DNA of 64,000 nt from Brevibacterium sp. p3-SID960 (GTDB taxonomy: Bacteria; Actinomycetota; Actinomycetes; Actinomycetales; Brevibacteriaceae), in contig NZ_JALXKS010000004.1 of assembly GCF_025144725.1 (NCBI RefSeq), forward strand, positions 1 to 64,000, written 5' to 3'. This document shows positions 37,924 to 47,118 of this stretch, one piece after another. Below the pieces are notes generated by a model. That model was not told the DNA's origin and searched no databases. It saw nothing but the letters and a program-made list of their open reading frames with translations. Numbering within the stretch: position 1 is the first letter of the stretch; each line of letters opens with the position of its first letter. The translations under genes and the position numbers were made by a program.

Positions 37924-38922
37924 TCAGCGGTCCGTGGCGACGATGCTGTAACCGGCCTTGTCCGAGGACACGTCCCCGCTCACGCCCGCCTTGAGCGCGG
38001 GGCGGCCGAAGTAGATCGCATAGGCGAAGATCGCCGCCGTCAGCAGGATCCCGGAGCCCATGCGGATGACGTTGGGCAGCTCGGAAGGGGTGATGAAGCC
38101 CTCGATGAGCCCGGAGAAGAACAGATAGATGATGAGGCCGAGGCCGACGGTGATGGTCGTGCGGGCTTCCCGCGCCAAGCGGGTGCGCCGCAGCTCCGGA
38201 CCGGGGACGACCCAGGCGACGCAGATGCGCAGGCCCGCGGCGGCGGCGATGAGGATGCCGGTGATCTCGGGGATGCCGTGGGGCAGGATGTAGTAGAAGA
38301 AGTCCCCGCTCTTGTCGAACTCGAACATGATCGCCCCGGAGATGCCGACGTTGACGGCGTTGACGATGAGCCCGAAGATGACGTAGATCCCGGTGATGCC
38401 CAGGGCCACCCACTGCAGCGCGATCCAGGCGTTGTTCGTCCACACGCCGACGGCGAAGACCTCGTTGCGGTGTTCGAAGTAGTACTCCTTGAAGTCGCGT
38501 TCGGCCAGCTGGCGGCGCATCTCGTCACTGCCGAGCGCCGGCAGCACGCCGGGTGTGTGGTAGGCCCAGAGGGTCGTGAGCACGGAGATGCCGACGAAGA
38601 ACACGAAGGTGAAGACGAAGAACCAGCGCAGCCGGTACAGCGCCGCCGGCAGCGAGATGGTGAAGAACCGCCCGAGCGCCCCGCCTGCGCCGGTCGGCAC
38701 GCTCGTGAGCTGGGTGCGCGAGCGGTGCACGATGTTCGACAGTCGCACCGAGATCTCCGAGTCCGGGGCAACCGTCTGGATACGCGAGAGGTCCTTCGAC
38801 GCCGCCCGGTACAGCCGCAGGAACTCCTCGGCCTCATGGGGATTGAGGACATTCTTCTTCGCCAAGCGCGATAGGCGCTCCCATTCGCCAGCGTGGCGTT
38901 CGGCGACGAGTGCGGGGTCCAT
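37924..38922 (-). CDS. stage II sporulation protein M-like membrane protein
   Basis: A 332-residue SpoIIM/DUF95 protein with a cytoplasmic N-terminal helical region (about 1-95) and about six TM segments, including the GVNVGISGAIMFEFDKSG... loop and LPHGIPEITGI segment (near 205-230). The name is historical; in non-sporulating actinobacteria it belongs with RDD and MoxR-DUF58 genes (Rv3694c-like). ATG at 38922 is chosen because residues before it read through a divergent promoter region and lack coding character. A TATGCT lies 8 nt upstream. Normally it is divergent from and adjacent to the RDD gene, which here lies 2.2 kb away. Confidence 0.85.
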   Translation of the reverse strand: MDPALVAERHAGEWERLSRLAKKNVLNPHEAEEFLRLYRAASKDLSRIQTVAPDSEISVRLSNIVHRSRTQLTSVPTGAGGALGRFFTISLPAALYRLRWFFVFTFVFFVGISVLTTLWAYHTPGVLPALGSDEMRRQLAERDFKEYYFEHRNEVFAVGVWTNNAWIALQWVALGITGIYVIFGLIVNAVNVGISGAIMFEFDKSGDFFYYILPHGIPEITGILIAAAAGLRICVAWVVPGPELRRTRLAREARTTITVGLGLIIYLFFSGLIEGFITPSELPNVIRMGSGILLTAAIFAYAIYFGRPALKAGVSGDVSSDKAGYSIVATDR

Positions 38923-39095
38923 AGGATCCCAGCATAACCGCAAGTGAGGGGTGCCTCCGGCGGGCGTGCCGCAGGCCGTGCCCGAGGTGGGGGTTGAGTT
39001 CGATGGGTGGGTTGTCCGTGGCTGCTGGCAGACTGGAACCAGAACCACGGCAGGCACATGTTTATGTGAGTTGCATGTGAACACAGTCGAAACTA

Positions 39096-39125
39096 TTGTC
39101 ACATCATATCGAACACGCCTAGACT
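39096..39125 (+). promoter_or_regulatory. predicted promoter of the HNH gene
   Basis: TTGTCA (39096-39101) and TAGACT (39120-39125) are separated by 18 bp in an AT-richer stretch. The predicted start is about 37 nt before the ATG. Confidence 0.5.
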
Positions 39126-39168
39126 TGAAACCAGAAAGATCGCGGTAGATCACAAGGAGGTGACCACG

Positions 39169-40860
39169 ATGCTCGTCGAAGACCAGGTCATCACACCCCG
39201 CCGCAACGACACGGTGGCCGATACCTCTGACTTCGCTGACTGCCTCTACCGGCTCAGATCCACCCACCAGGGCATCGACCACCAGCGGATGACAGGGCTG
39301 GGGTGCCTCTTCGATGCCTTCCTCGCCCGCATCGCCTCTGACTCACACGAGGACGTGACAATCCAGGTCGATGCGGTGCGTGAACTCGCTGCCGATCCCC
39401 GCGCGCTGGGACGGACGGATCGTGACGGCACGGATTACCGGAACGAAGCCCAGCAGCGCCGGGATGCCTACGCGTGGCTTGTCGAACGGACTTCGTCGAC
39501 GTCGCTGATGCACATGGCAGACGCCCTCGACACCACCGTCAAACAGGTCCGGTCACGTGTACAGACTGCTGCGGCAGGGCTTGTCGGGCTGCCCGAGTTC
39601 ACCTCCCAAGCCCGTGCCGGGGTGATCGGCTATGACAGGTATCTTCACGGGGCGACACGCGCTGCGAGCCTGGAGCCTGAGTATCTGGCGGACTTCGATG
39701 CCGGACTGGCACGGATCCGGGTATCGGATATGACGGCTTTCAAACGTGCTGTCACCCAACTGATTTCCACTCTTGTCACGCGTGAACAACGAACCAGGCA
39801 GGTCCGGGATCGTCGCACTGTGGAGACCTATTACGAACCCCACGGACTCGGGATCCTCATCGCTCGCGGACCATCTCATCAGATCGCTCTCTTAGAAGCA
39901 CGGCTGGCCGGCATGGCACGCTCGGTGATCAAAGGACTCGGGCAGCCGCTCGGAGTACCTGAGAATCATGAGATCGTCGACCAGCGGGGCATGGGTGAGC
40001 TGATGTTCGACTTCCTCACCGGCAGCCAACCCGCAGGCACACTGACCACCAAGCCTGTCGACGGTGACTCCACCCCAGGCCGGGTCGGTGACTCCACCCC
40101 AGGCCGGGTCGGTGACTCCACCCCAGGCCGGGTCGGTGACTCCACCCCAGGCCGGGTCGGTGACTCCACCCCAGGCGGGCTCGATGGATGCATTGTAGAA
40201 GCGGCGAACCCCGCAGGCATCGATGTCGATGCCACCGCTGAGAAGATCGCCGATACGCTTGCCGAAACAGGTGTCCAGTGCCCCGTCGATGGCCAGTGGC
40301 TCAAACGCCAAGCCCGCATCACCATCACCGTCCCAGCACTCACCCTCCTCGATGAGAACACCGGCGAAGACGATGACGCTCGTGTGCCGGGGATGGTCAA
40401 CGGCCACCCCATCGCACCCGAGACCGCCCGGCAGCTCACCGGAACGGGCCATTCGACGCTCTACCGGATCCTGACCGACCCGGCCGATGGCACTGTCCTC
40501 GATCACGCAGCTGAGACGTACACGATCCCGGAGAAGATGCGGATCGCGCTGGTAGAGAAATGGCAGTACTGCACACTGCCTGGCTGTGACCGGTCAGCTG
40601 TCAAAGCAGAACTGGACCATATTGAGCCGTTCAACCACGAAAACCCCAAAGACGGCGGACCCACCAGTATGGGGAATCTTCACCCGCTGTGCCGGGAGCA
40701 CCACCAGATGAAAACAGACGACAGACTCAGAGTCACCCGCCACCCAGAGACCGGGATGCTGACCTGGATGCTGCCCGGCGGCCACCAACTGACAGCCAGA
40801 CCACCTTCGAATCCCATCGGGCAGGCGCACGCCGAGCAGCTGCTCAATCTCACGACCTAG
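39169..40860 (+). CDS. DUF222-HNH endonuclease-like protein (13E12 type)
   Basis: A 563-residue protein: an N-terminal DUF222 region (about 20-370) and a C-terminal HNH nuclease domain (about 469-515) with CTLPGCDR...ELDHIEPF...NLHPLCREHHQ. Cys pairs and His residues for metal binding are retained. Such 13E12-repeat proteins are multicopy and often mobile in actinobacteria; the function is unknown. AAGGAGG with an 8-nt spacer precedes the ATG. Residues 299-338 are a perfect 24-bp x5 repeat (GDSTPGRV). No transposase or inverted ends flank it. The gene separates spoIIM from RDD, so it looks like an insertion. Confidence 0.88.
   Translation: MLVEDQVITPRRNDTVADTSDFADCLYRLRSTHQGIDHQRMTGLGCLFDAFLARIASDSHEDVTIQVDAVRELAADPRALGRTDRDGTDYRNEAQQRRDAYAWLVERTSSTSLMHMADALDTTVKQVRSRVQTAAAGLVGLPEFTSQARAGVIGYDRYLHGATRAASLEPEYLADFDAGLARIRVSDMTAFKRAVTQLISTLVTREQRTRQVRDRRTVETYYEPHGLGILIARGPSHQIALLEARLAGMARSVIKGLGQPLGVPENHEIVDQRGMGELMFDFLTGSQPAGTLTTKPVDGDSTPGRVGDSTPGRVGDSTPGRVGDSTPGRVGDSTPGGLDGCIVEAANPAGIDVDATAEKIADTLAETGVQCPVDGQWLKRQARITITVPALTLLDENTGEDDDARVPGMVNGHPIAPETARQLTGTGHSTLYRILTDPADGTVLDHAAETYTIPEKMRIALVEKWQYCTLPGCDRSAVKAELDHIEPFNHENPKDGGPTSMGNLHPLCREHHQMKTDDRLRVTRHPETGMLTWMLPGGHQLTARPPSNPIGQAHAEQLLNLTT
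40063..40182. repeat. 24-bp x5 minisatellite in the HNH gene
   Basis: Four identical 24-bp units (40063-40158) and a fifth, slightly diverged one (40159-40182) encode GDSTPGRV repeats between DUF222 and the HNH domain. Confidence 0.92.
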
Positions 40861-41072
40861 ACCGCACCGCCACCGACGACCTAACCGAGACGGACGACCT
40901 GCCCGAAGCGACTTCTCGTCGTTTCTCTACCAGCGCTGCCTGCAGCACCACCGCAGTGACAGAACGATGTTTGACAACCACATAGTGCCCCGCCCCGTTC
41001 ATCTGCGCTCCCCGCAGCTGAATCTGCTGGCGGCTACCGGTCCGGTCACTGGCTGGGCGTGCCCACCTGTGT

Positions 41073-41078
41073 CAGGAT
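41073..41078 (+). promoter_or_regulatory. -10 element of a probable leaderless promoter (RDD gene)
   Basis: CAGGAT ends 6 nt before the GTG at 41085. The same bases include AGGA, so a weak Shine-Dalgarno sequence is an alternative reading. Confidence 0.25.
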
Positions 41079-41084
41079 GTTTGC

Positions 41085-42005
41085 GTGAGCTCACTTGTGA
41101 CCGGCGAGGCGATCGCCCTTGATATTCGTCCAGCGTCGCTGGCGATGCGCGCCGTGTCGTGTGCCATCGACTACGTCATCATCACGGCGCTCTACATCAC
41201 CGTCGTGATCTCGGCCTCATGGCTGTTGGATCAGCTCGCGATCAGCGAACCGCTCGTCTTCGAGACCGTGGTCCTCCTGCTGTCTGTCCTCTGTCTGCTC
41301 ATCGTCCCGTTCACCATTGAGATGCTGACCCGTGGCAGATCGATCGGAAAGCTCATCTGCGGTCTGCGGATCGTGCGGGACGACGGCGGAGCGATCAGCG
41401 CCCGGCACTCCTTCCTGCGCGCACTGCTCTACAGCTTCGAGATCTTCGGCACCGCTGCCGGACTCGCCGCACTCGTCGGCCTGCTCTCACCTCAGTCGAA
41501 ACGCCTCGGTGACTACCTGGCAGGCACGATTGCAGTCAATGAACGGGCGAAGATGCCGCCCATCGTCCAGATCCACGTGCCGCCACGACTCCGGGCCTGG
41601 GCGCGCAGCGCAGATATCTCTGCGATCCCCAACGGCCTGTACTACCGCGTCACCCAGTTCCTCATCTCAGCACACCTGCGCGAACCCGGGTCACGCTGGG
41701 ATCGTGCCGTTGAATTGGCCGAGGAACTCAACCCGTATGTCGCCCCTGCTCCTCCAGAGGGAACTCTGCCCGAGGAGTTTCTCGCAGCCGTCGTTGGGTG
41801 CACCCGCGCGGAACACTCCCGGCAGATGGAGAAGACCGCACGCACAGCCCAGCGTTTCCAGCAGCGTGTCGGACAGCTGCCCTTCGGCCTCTCACTTGAC
41901 GCCCCACGACGAGACACTCATCAGGCTGCCCCGGCAGCACCGACGGCAGAGGCTGGCCTCCAGCAGCGACCGGCCTCGTCCGTGTATTCGCAGATGACTC
42001 AGTAG
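41085..42005 (+). CDS. RDD family membrane protein
   Basis: A 306-residue protein. The RDD domain (about 20-150) has TM helices at roughly 19-44, 58-78 and 117-140. A cytoplasmic C-terminal tail of about 130 residues follows. The Arg-Asp-Asp signature of the family is represented by GLRIVRDDGG. RDD proteins near SpoIIM and DUF58 (Rv3695-like) are of unknown role. GTG start. The end converges on ahcY with a 17-bp duplicated segment spanning the stop codons. The tail is rich in Ala/Pro/Gln and probably disordered. Confidence 0.85.
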   Translation: MSSLVTGEAIALDIRPASLAMRAVSCAIDYVIITALYITVVISASWLLDQLAISEPLVFETVVLLLSVLCLLIVPFTIEMLTRGRSIGKLICGLRIVRDDGGAISARHSFLRALLYSFEIFGTAAGLAALVGLLSPQSKRLGDYLAGTIAVNERAKMPPIVQIHVPPRLRAWARSADISAIPNGLYYRVTQFLISAHLREPGSRWDRAVELAEELNPYVAPAPPEGTLPEEFLAAVVGCTRAEHSRQMEKTARTAQRFQQRVGQLPFGLSLDAPRRDTHQAAPAAPTAEAGLQQRPASSVYSQMTQ

Positions 42006-42015
42006 CGGTGACGAC

Positions 42016-43467
<1,452 letters not shown>

Positions 43468-43482
43468 AGGGGTTCCTCTCGG

Positions 43483-44916
43483 CTATCGGCGGATGAGTTC
43501 CAGAGCTGTGGACACAAGCTGATCGGTGCGCTCCTGCACCGGCGTCTCGCAGTTGAGGCGCACGAGCGGTTCGGTGTTCGACGGTCGGACGTTGCACCAC
43601 GCCTCGGGCATTTCGATCATCACCCCGTCGAGGTCATCGACCTGGCATTCGCCGAACACACCCTCGAAGGCGGCCTGCCGGATCCGGGCAAGGGCGGCCT
43701 CGGGGTCGTCGACGACGGAGTTGATCTCCCCGGAGGCGACATACGGGTTCCATTCGGCGACGAGTGCGCTCAGCGGCTGGGTCGTCTCGGCAAGTGCGGC
43801 GAGCACATGGCAGGCAGCCAGGATGCCGGAATCCGCGCCGTAGAAGTCACGGAAGTAGTAGTGCGCGGAGTGCTCGCAGGCGAAGACGGCATCATGCAGG
43901 CGCATGAGCTGCTTGATCCGCGAATGGCCCACCGGGGTGCGCACAGCCTGCCCGTCGGCCGCGGCGATCGCCTCGGGCACGGCGCGTGAGGTGATGAGGT
44001 TGTGCAGCACGACGGGCATCGCTTCGCCGCGCTGCGCACGAGCCCGGTTGATCTCGCGGACGGCCACAAGCGCACCGATCGCAGACGCTGAGACCGCCTC
44101 GCCGTGTTCGTCGATGAAGAAGCATCGGTCGGCATCGCCGTCGAAGGCCAGACCCAGGTCGGCGTCGTGGCCGACGACTGCGGCCTGCACATCGCGCAGG
44201 TTCGCCGGGTCAAGCGGGTTCGCCTCGTGGTTGGGGAAGGTGCCGTCGAGTTCCGTGTAGAGCCCGATGACATCGATCGGTGTCGCCGCCAGCCCAGCTC
44301 CGGTGCCGAACACCTCGGGCAGCAGCTTGCCAGCCATCCCGTTGCCGCAGTCGGCGACGATCCGCAGCGGCCGGTCGATCGCCTCAATCCCGGTGAGCGA
44401 CCGGATCCGGCGGGCGAAGGCCTCAGCGAGTTCGCTGGCGGCCGTGCCCGAGGCGGTGGGTGTCTGCTCGGTCGTCTCGCCTGGGTGCTCGGGCGCTTCG
44501 AGGGCGAGCAGGCGGATGGCGTCGAGTCCGGAATCACGGGAGATCCCGGCGGCGGCCGGGCCGCAGATCTTGATGCCGTTCCAGTCAGCAGGATTGTGAC
44601 TCGCCGTGACCATGAGGCCAGGGGCATTCCAGTGCCCGGAGGCGAAGTACAGCTGGTCCGTCGACGTCATGCCCAGCCGTGTGGCCTCGAACCCGGCGGC
44701 TTCGACCCCGGCTGCCAGCGCCTCGGCGAACCGCGGGGAGTCCGGGCGCATATCGCAGCCGATCACGACCCGGCTGCTGCCGTGCTCGCGGTGCATGACG
44801 TGAGCTGTCGCCCAGCCGATGGCGAAGACGACGTCTTCGTCGAGGTCGACGCCGATCCGGCCACGGATGTCGTAGGCCTTGACGGCGCGCGAAAGCTGTG
44901 CGGCTCGGGTCGTCAT
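43483..44916 (-). CDS. manB: phosphomannomutase/phosphoglucomutase
   Basis: A 477-residue alpha-D-phosphohexomutase that interconverts mannose-6- and mannose-1-phosphate for GDP-mannose synthesis. The phosphoserine loop TASHNPADWNG (Ser near residue 103), metal loop DGDADR (near 260), sugar-binding EHSAHYYFRD and phosphate-binding RPSNTEP segments are all present. Residues 150-165 carry an Ala/Thr/Gly insert containing TASGTA, encoded by one exact copy of the recurrent 15-bp word. Its ATG overlaps the DUF3499 stop by 1 bp (TGATG). manA lies 10 kb downstream. Confidence 0.95.
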   Translation of the reverse strand: MTTRAAQLSRAVKAYDIRGRIGVDLDEDVVFAIGWATAHVMHREHGSSRVVIGCDMRPDSPRFAEALAAGVEAAGFEATRLGMTSTDQLYFASGHWNAPGLMVTASHNPADWNGIKICGPAAAGISRDSGLDAIRLLALEAPEHPGETTEQTPTASGTAASELAEAFARRIRSLTGIEAIDRPLRIVADCGNGMAGKLLPEVFGTGAGLAATPIDVIGLYTELDGTFPNHEANPLDPANLRDVQAAVVGHDADLGLAFDGDADRCFFIDEHGEAVSASAIGALVAVREINRARAQRGEAMPVVLHNLITSRAVPEAIAAADGQAVRTPVGHSRIKQLMRLHDAVFACEHSAHYYFRDFYGADSGILAACHVLAALAETTQPLSALVAEWNPYVASGEINSVVDDPEAALARIRQAAFEGVFGECQVDDLDGVMIEMPEAWCNVRPSNTEPLVRLNCETPVQERTDQLVSTALELIRR

Positions 44917-45248
44917 CAGTCTCCGTTTCCGATCACACGCAGATGCCCGTGGGTGCGCCCCTCGGGCTCCGGCTTGGGTTTGGCGGCCTCGCGCACGGCG
45001 TCGGCGATCGCAAGCAGGTCATCGCGGCTGCGCTCCGGGGTCTCCTCCCCCTGCCCGAGGCGGATGAGCTGCCAGCCGACGGGTGCGGTCAGCCTCTCGG
45101 CGTGCATGCTGCACAGATCGTGGGCTCCCGGCTGGGCGTGCATGGACAGCGGACCGATGACAATACACGCATCAGCGTGGACGTATGTCAGCGTCCACGC
45201 TGCTGAACGGTTGCAGTTCATCTTCGAGCACAGTCTCACTCCAGGCAC
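44916..45248 (-). CDS. DUF3499 family protein
   Basis: A 110-residue protein with an N-terminal CSKMNCNRSA Cys pair and later C-S-M-H, a layout typical of DUF3499 and probably binding a metal. It is conserved beside manB in actinobacteria (Rv3258c-like). GTG start with TAGACT 6 nt upstream suggests a leaderless message. A GTG nine nt downstream (45239) is an alternative start. The function is unknown. It is the first gene of a DUF3499-manB-ahcY unit. Confidence 0.85.
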   Translation of the reverse strand: MPGVRLCSKMNCNRSAAWTLTYVHADACIVIGPLSMHAQPGAHDLCSMHAERLTAPVGWQLIRLGQGEETPERSRDDLLAIADAVREAAKPKPEPEGRTHGHLRVIGNGD

Positions 45249-45254
45249 GCCACG

Positions 45255-45260
45255 AGTCTA
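45255..45260 (-). promoter_or_regulatory. -10 element of a probable leaderless promoter (DUF3499 gene)
   Basis: TAGACT on the minus strand ends 6 nt before the GTG at 45248. It abuts the opposite-strand TACAAT, so two divergent promoters share a 25-bp gap. Confidence 0.5.
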
Positions 45261-45261
45261 A

Positions 45262-45267
45262 TACAAT
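45262..45267 (+). promoter_or_regulatory. -10 element of a probable leaderless promoter (zincin-like gene)
   Basis: TACAAT ends 6 nt before the ATG at 45274. No Shine-Dalgarno sequence fits in the remaining space. Confidence 0.5.
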
Positions 45268-45273
45268 CGCGGT

Positions 45274-45660
45274 ATGCCAGCCCGCCGCCTCCCCCGGGAC
45301 CGTCACGGCCGTGGCGTGCGCGGTGAGCTGTTCCTCGCCGAGGTGCCGGCCAAGCGCACCCGCGCCCAGCGCTTCGCCGCGCTGGCCGCCCGCATCTTCG
45401 AGCAGATCCGGCTGCGCGCCGACGGCGATCTCTCCGAGGTGCGCCTGGCTGTCGACCAGGTCCCGCCGCCGGCGCGCCAGGTGGAGCTCGGCCGGGTGTT
45501 TCCGGCTCGGCGCGACCGCCCGGCCACGATCGTCATCTACCGGCTGCCGGTCGTCAGCCGGTGCCAGGACTTCGAGGAGCTCAACGAACTCGTCGCCGAG
45601 GTGCTCGCCGAGCAGGCCTCAGTGCTGTGCGGCCGCCACCCCGACGATCTGCTGCCCTGA
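45274..45660 (+). CDS. degenerate zincin-like protein (metallopeptidase family)
   Basis: A 128-residue protein of the minimal zincin/DUF1025-related family that sits opposite DUF3499 in actinobacteria (Rv3259-like). The position of the HExxH motif reads VAEVLAEQ, so the zinc-binding His is gone; a peptidase activity is unlikely. The N-terminus DRHGRGVRG is typical. It ends 3 bp from the convergent DUF5719 stop. Possibly a structural or regulatory relative. Function unknown. Confidence 0.72.
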   Translation: MPARRLPRDRHGRGVRGELFLAEVPAKRTRAQRFAALAARIFEQIRLRADGDLSEVRLAVDQVPPPARQVELGRVFPARRDRPATIVIYRLPVVSRCQDFEELNELVAEVLAEQASVLCGRHPDDLLP

Positions 45661-45663
45661 CGT

Positions 45664-47118
45664 TCAGTCCGTCAGCCGGATGTTGCGATAGCCGATGCCC
45701 GACGGCGCATCGGGCACGGTCAGCGCGCTGATGCCCCGACCGGTCAGGGCCACACCGGCGGCGAAGGCGCTGACATCGGCAGGCGTTTCGATGATGACCG
45801 CAGCGGTGTCGTCGCCGAGCAGCTCGGCGGGGTTGACCTCGGTGGCCCGGTCGCCGGACAGGTCGACAGGGAACTGCCCGGTCGCTGAGCCGTCACTGCG
45901 CAGGCCAACGACCCCGAGCGTGCCCTCACCGGGGCCGAACAGCATCGTCGCATCGATGTCCTCAGGCAGCATGAGCAGCTGGCGCGAGTTCAGCTTGTCA
46001 ACCGCTGGGAACACCGCGAAGTCGGTCCCGCCGTCCCCGTCGCGGGTGACCTCGACAGCGGCAGTGACCCGATCATCTGCGGTGATCGTCAGGGCTGCCG
46101 GCGGGATCTCGCCGATGTCGAGGGTGACGGTGCCGAGTGCCGGGATCGAGGTGCCCGAACGGGCCAGGTCGACCGGCCCGTCGACTCCGGCGGCGCTGAC
46201 ATCGACGCTGACGGGCTCACCGTTCGGGTTGCTCAACCGCAGCCGCGCAGGTCCCCCGGCGGCGACGGGCACGGAGACCTCGCGCGCCGGATCTGCCACC
46301 GGCCCGCTCATCTCAATGCCCTCAGCGGTGAGCCCGGAGCGCTTCGCATGCTGCAGGACCGCGCCGATGAGGCCGCCGTCAGCGCTCACCGTCAGGCCCA
46401 CCTCGGGCTCCTCGGCTGCGATCGCACCGAGCTGGATGACCCGCTGCTCGCGCGGCTCCAGGCTCACTGTCGTATCCCCGCCGATGTCGATCGGACCATG
46501 CGCGCCGGTCGCCTCAGTCGTCACAGTGATCGTCGTCTCACCCGGGTTGGTGAGCACGAGGCGCACATCGTCGGTCGCTGAAGCCCCGGAGGTGGCGAAC
46601 CGGGCGTGGGTGACCGGGCGAACGCAGTCGAGGGCGGCAACCCCGGCCCAGTCGCCGTCATCGGCGCGGGTCACCTGCACCGCCGAGACGAGGGCGGGGT
46701 TCTCTCCCTCGGCCACCCCGGTGACCGTCGTCGGGTCCTGCTGCTCGTCGGAGCCGGAGACGAATCCGTTCGTCGTCCCGACCGTGAAGTTGTCCTCGCC
46801 GCCGAGCGTCCGGGATTCGACCCCGGCGGCCAGGATCGTCGAGTCCGGGGCCTGGGTCAGCGCCGAGGCAGCGCGCACGGTCGGCGTCGGCACGTCGCTG
46901 GTCTGGAACTCCTCATCGGTGCCGGCGGCATCGTCTTCGGTGTGCAGCGGCCCGGGGCACATCGACACGGTATCGGTGGCCGGCAGTCGCACCTGCTCGG
47001 CACCCCGCGGCACGGATCCGCCGGCCAGCGGCTGCAGGTATCCGGTCACCGCGATCATCAGCCCCGGCAGCGCGATCGCGGTGAAGGTGAGCACGGAGCG
47101 CAGGTTGCGGCGGTTCAT
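45664..47118 (-). CDS. DUF5719 family exported protein
   Basis: A 484-residue protein with one N-terminal TM helix or signal anchor (about 8-28) and a large extracytoplasmic part built of repeated beta-sandwich-like segments. DUF5719 is regularly encoded next to a large membrane glycosyltransferase in actinobacteria, and here the ATG overlaps the glycosyltransferase stop by 4 bp. A role in assembling or chaperoning an envelope glycan is inferred from that pairing only. No catalytic motif is seen. Confidence 0.78.
   Translation of the reverse strand: MNRRNLRSVLTFTAIALPGLMIAVTGYLQPLAGGSVPRGAEQVRLPATDTVSMCPGPLHTEDDAAGTDEEFQTSDVPTPTVRAASALTQAPDSTILAAGVESRTLGGEDNFTVGTTNGFVSGSDEQQDPTTVTGVAEGENPALVSAVQVTRADDGDWAGVAALDCVRPVTHARFATSGASATDDVRLVLTNPGETTITVTTEATGAHGPIDIGGDTTVSLEPREQRVIQLGAIAAEEPEVGLTVSADGGLIGAVLQHAKRSGLTAEGIEMSGPVADPAREVSVPVAAGGPARLRLSNPNGEPVSVDVSAAGVDGPVDLARSGTSIPALGTVTLDIGEIPPAALTITADDRVTAAVEVTRDGDGGTDFAVFPAVDKLNSRQLLMLPEDIDATMLFGPGEGTLGVVGLRSDGSATGQFPVDLSGDRATEVNPAELLGDDTAAVIIETPADVSAFAAGVALTGRGISALTVPDAPSGIGYRNIRLTD

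Noticed and set aside
35371..40182. CRISPR-like arrays
   Set aside because: Units are contiguous, in frame and with no unique spacers; no cas gene is present.
39169..40860. Insertion sequence or transposon around the HNH gene
   Set aside because: No transposase, inverted ends or target duplication were recognised; only the location suggests mobility.
43468..43482. SAH riboswitch upstream of ahcY
   Set aside because: Only 15 bp separate manB and ahcY, so there is no room for an aptamer.
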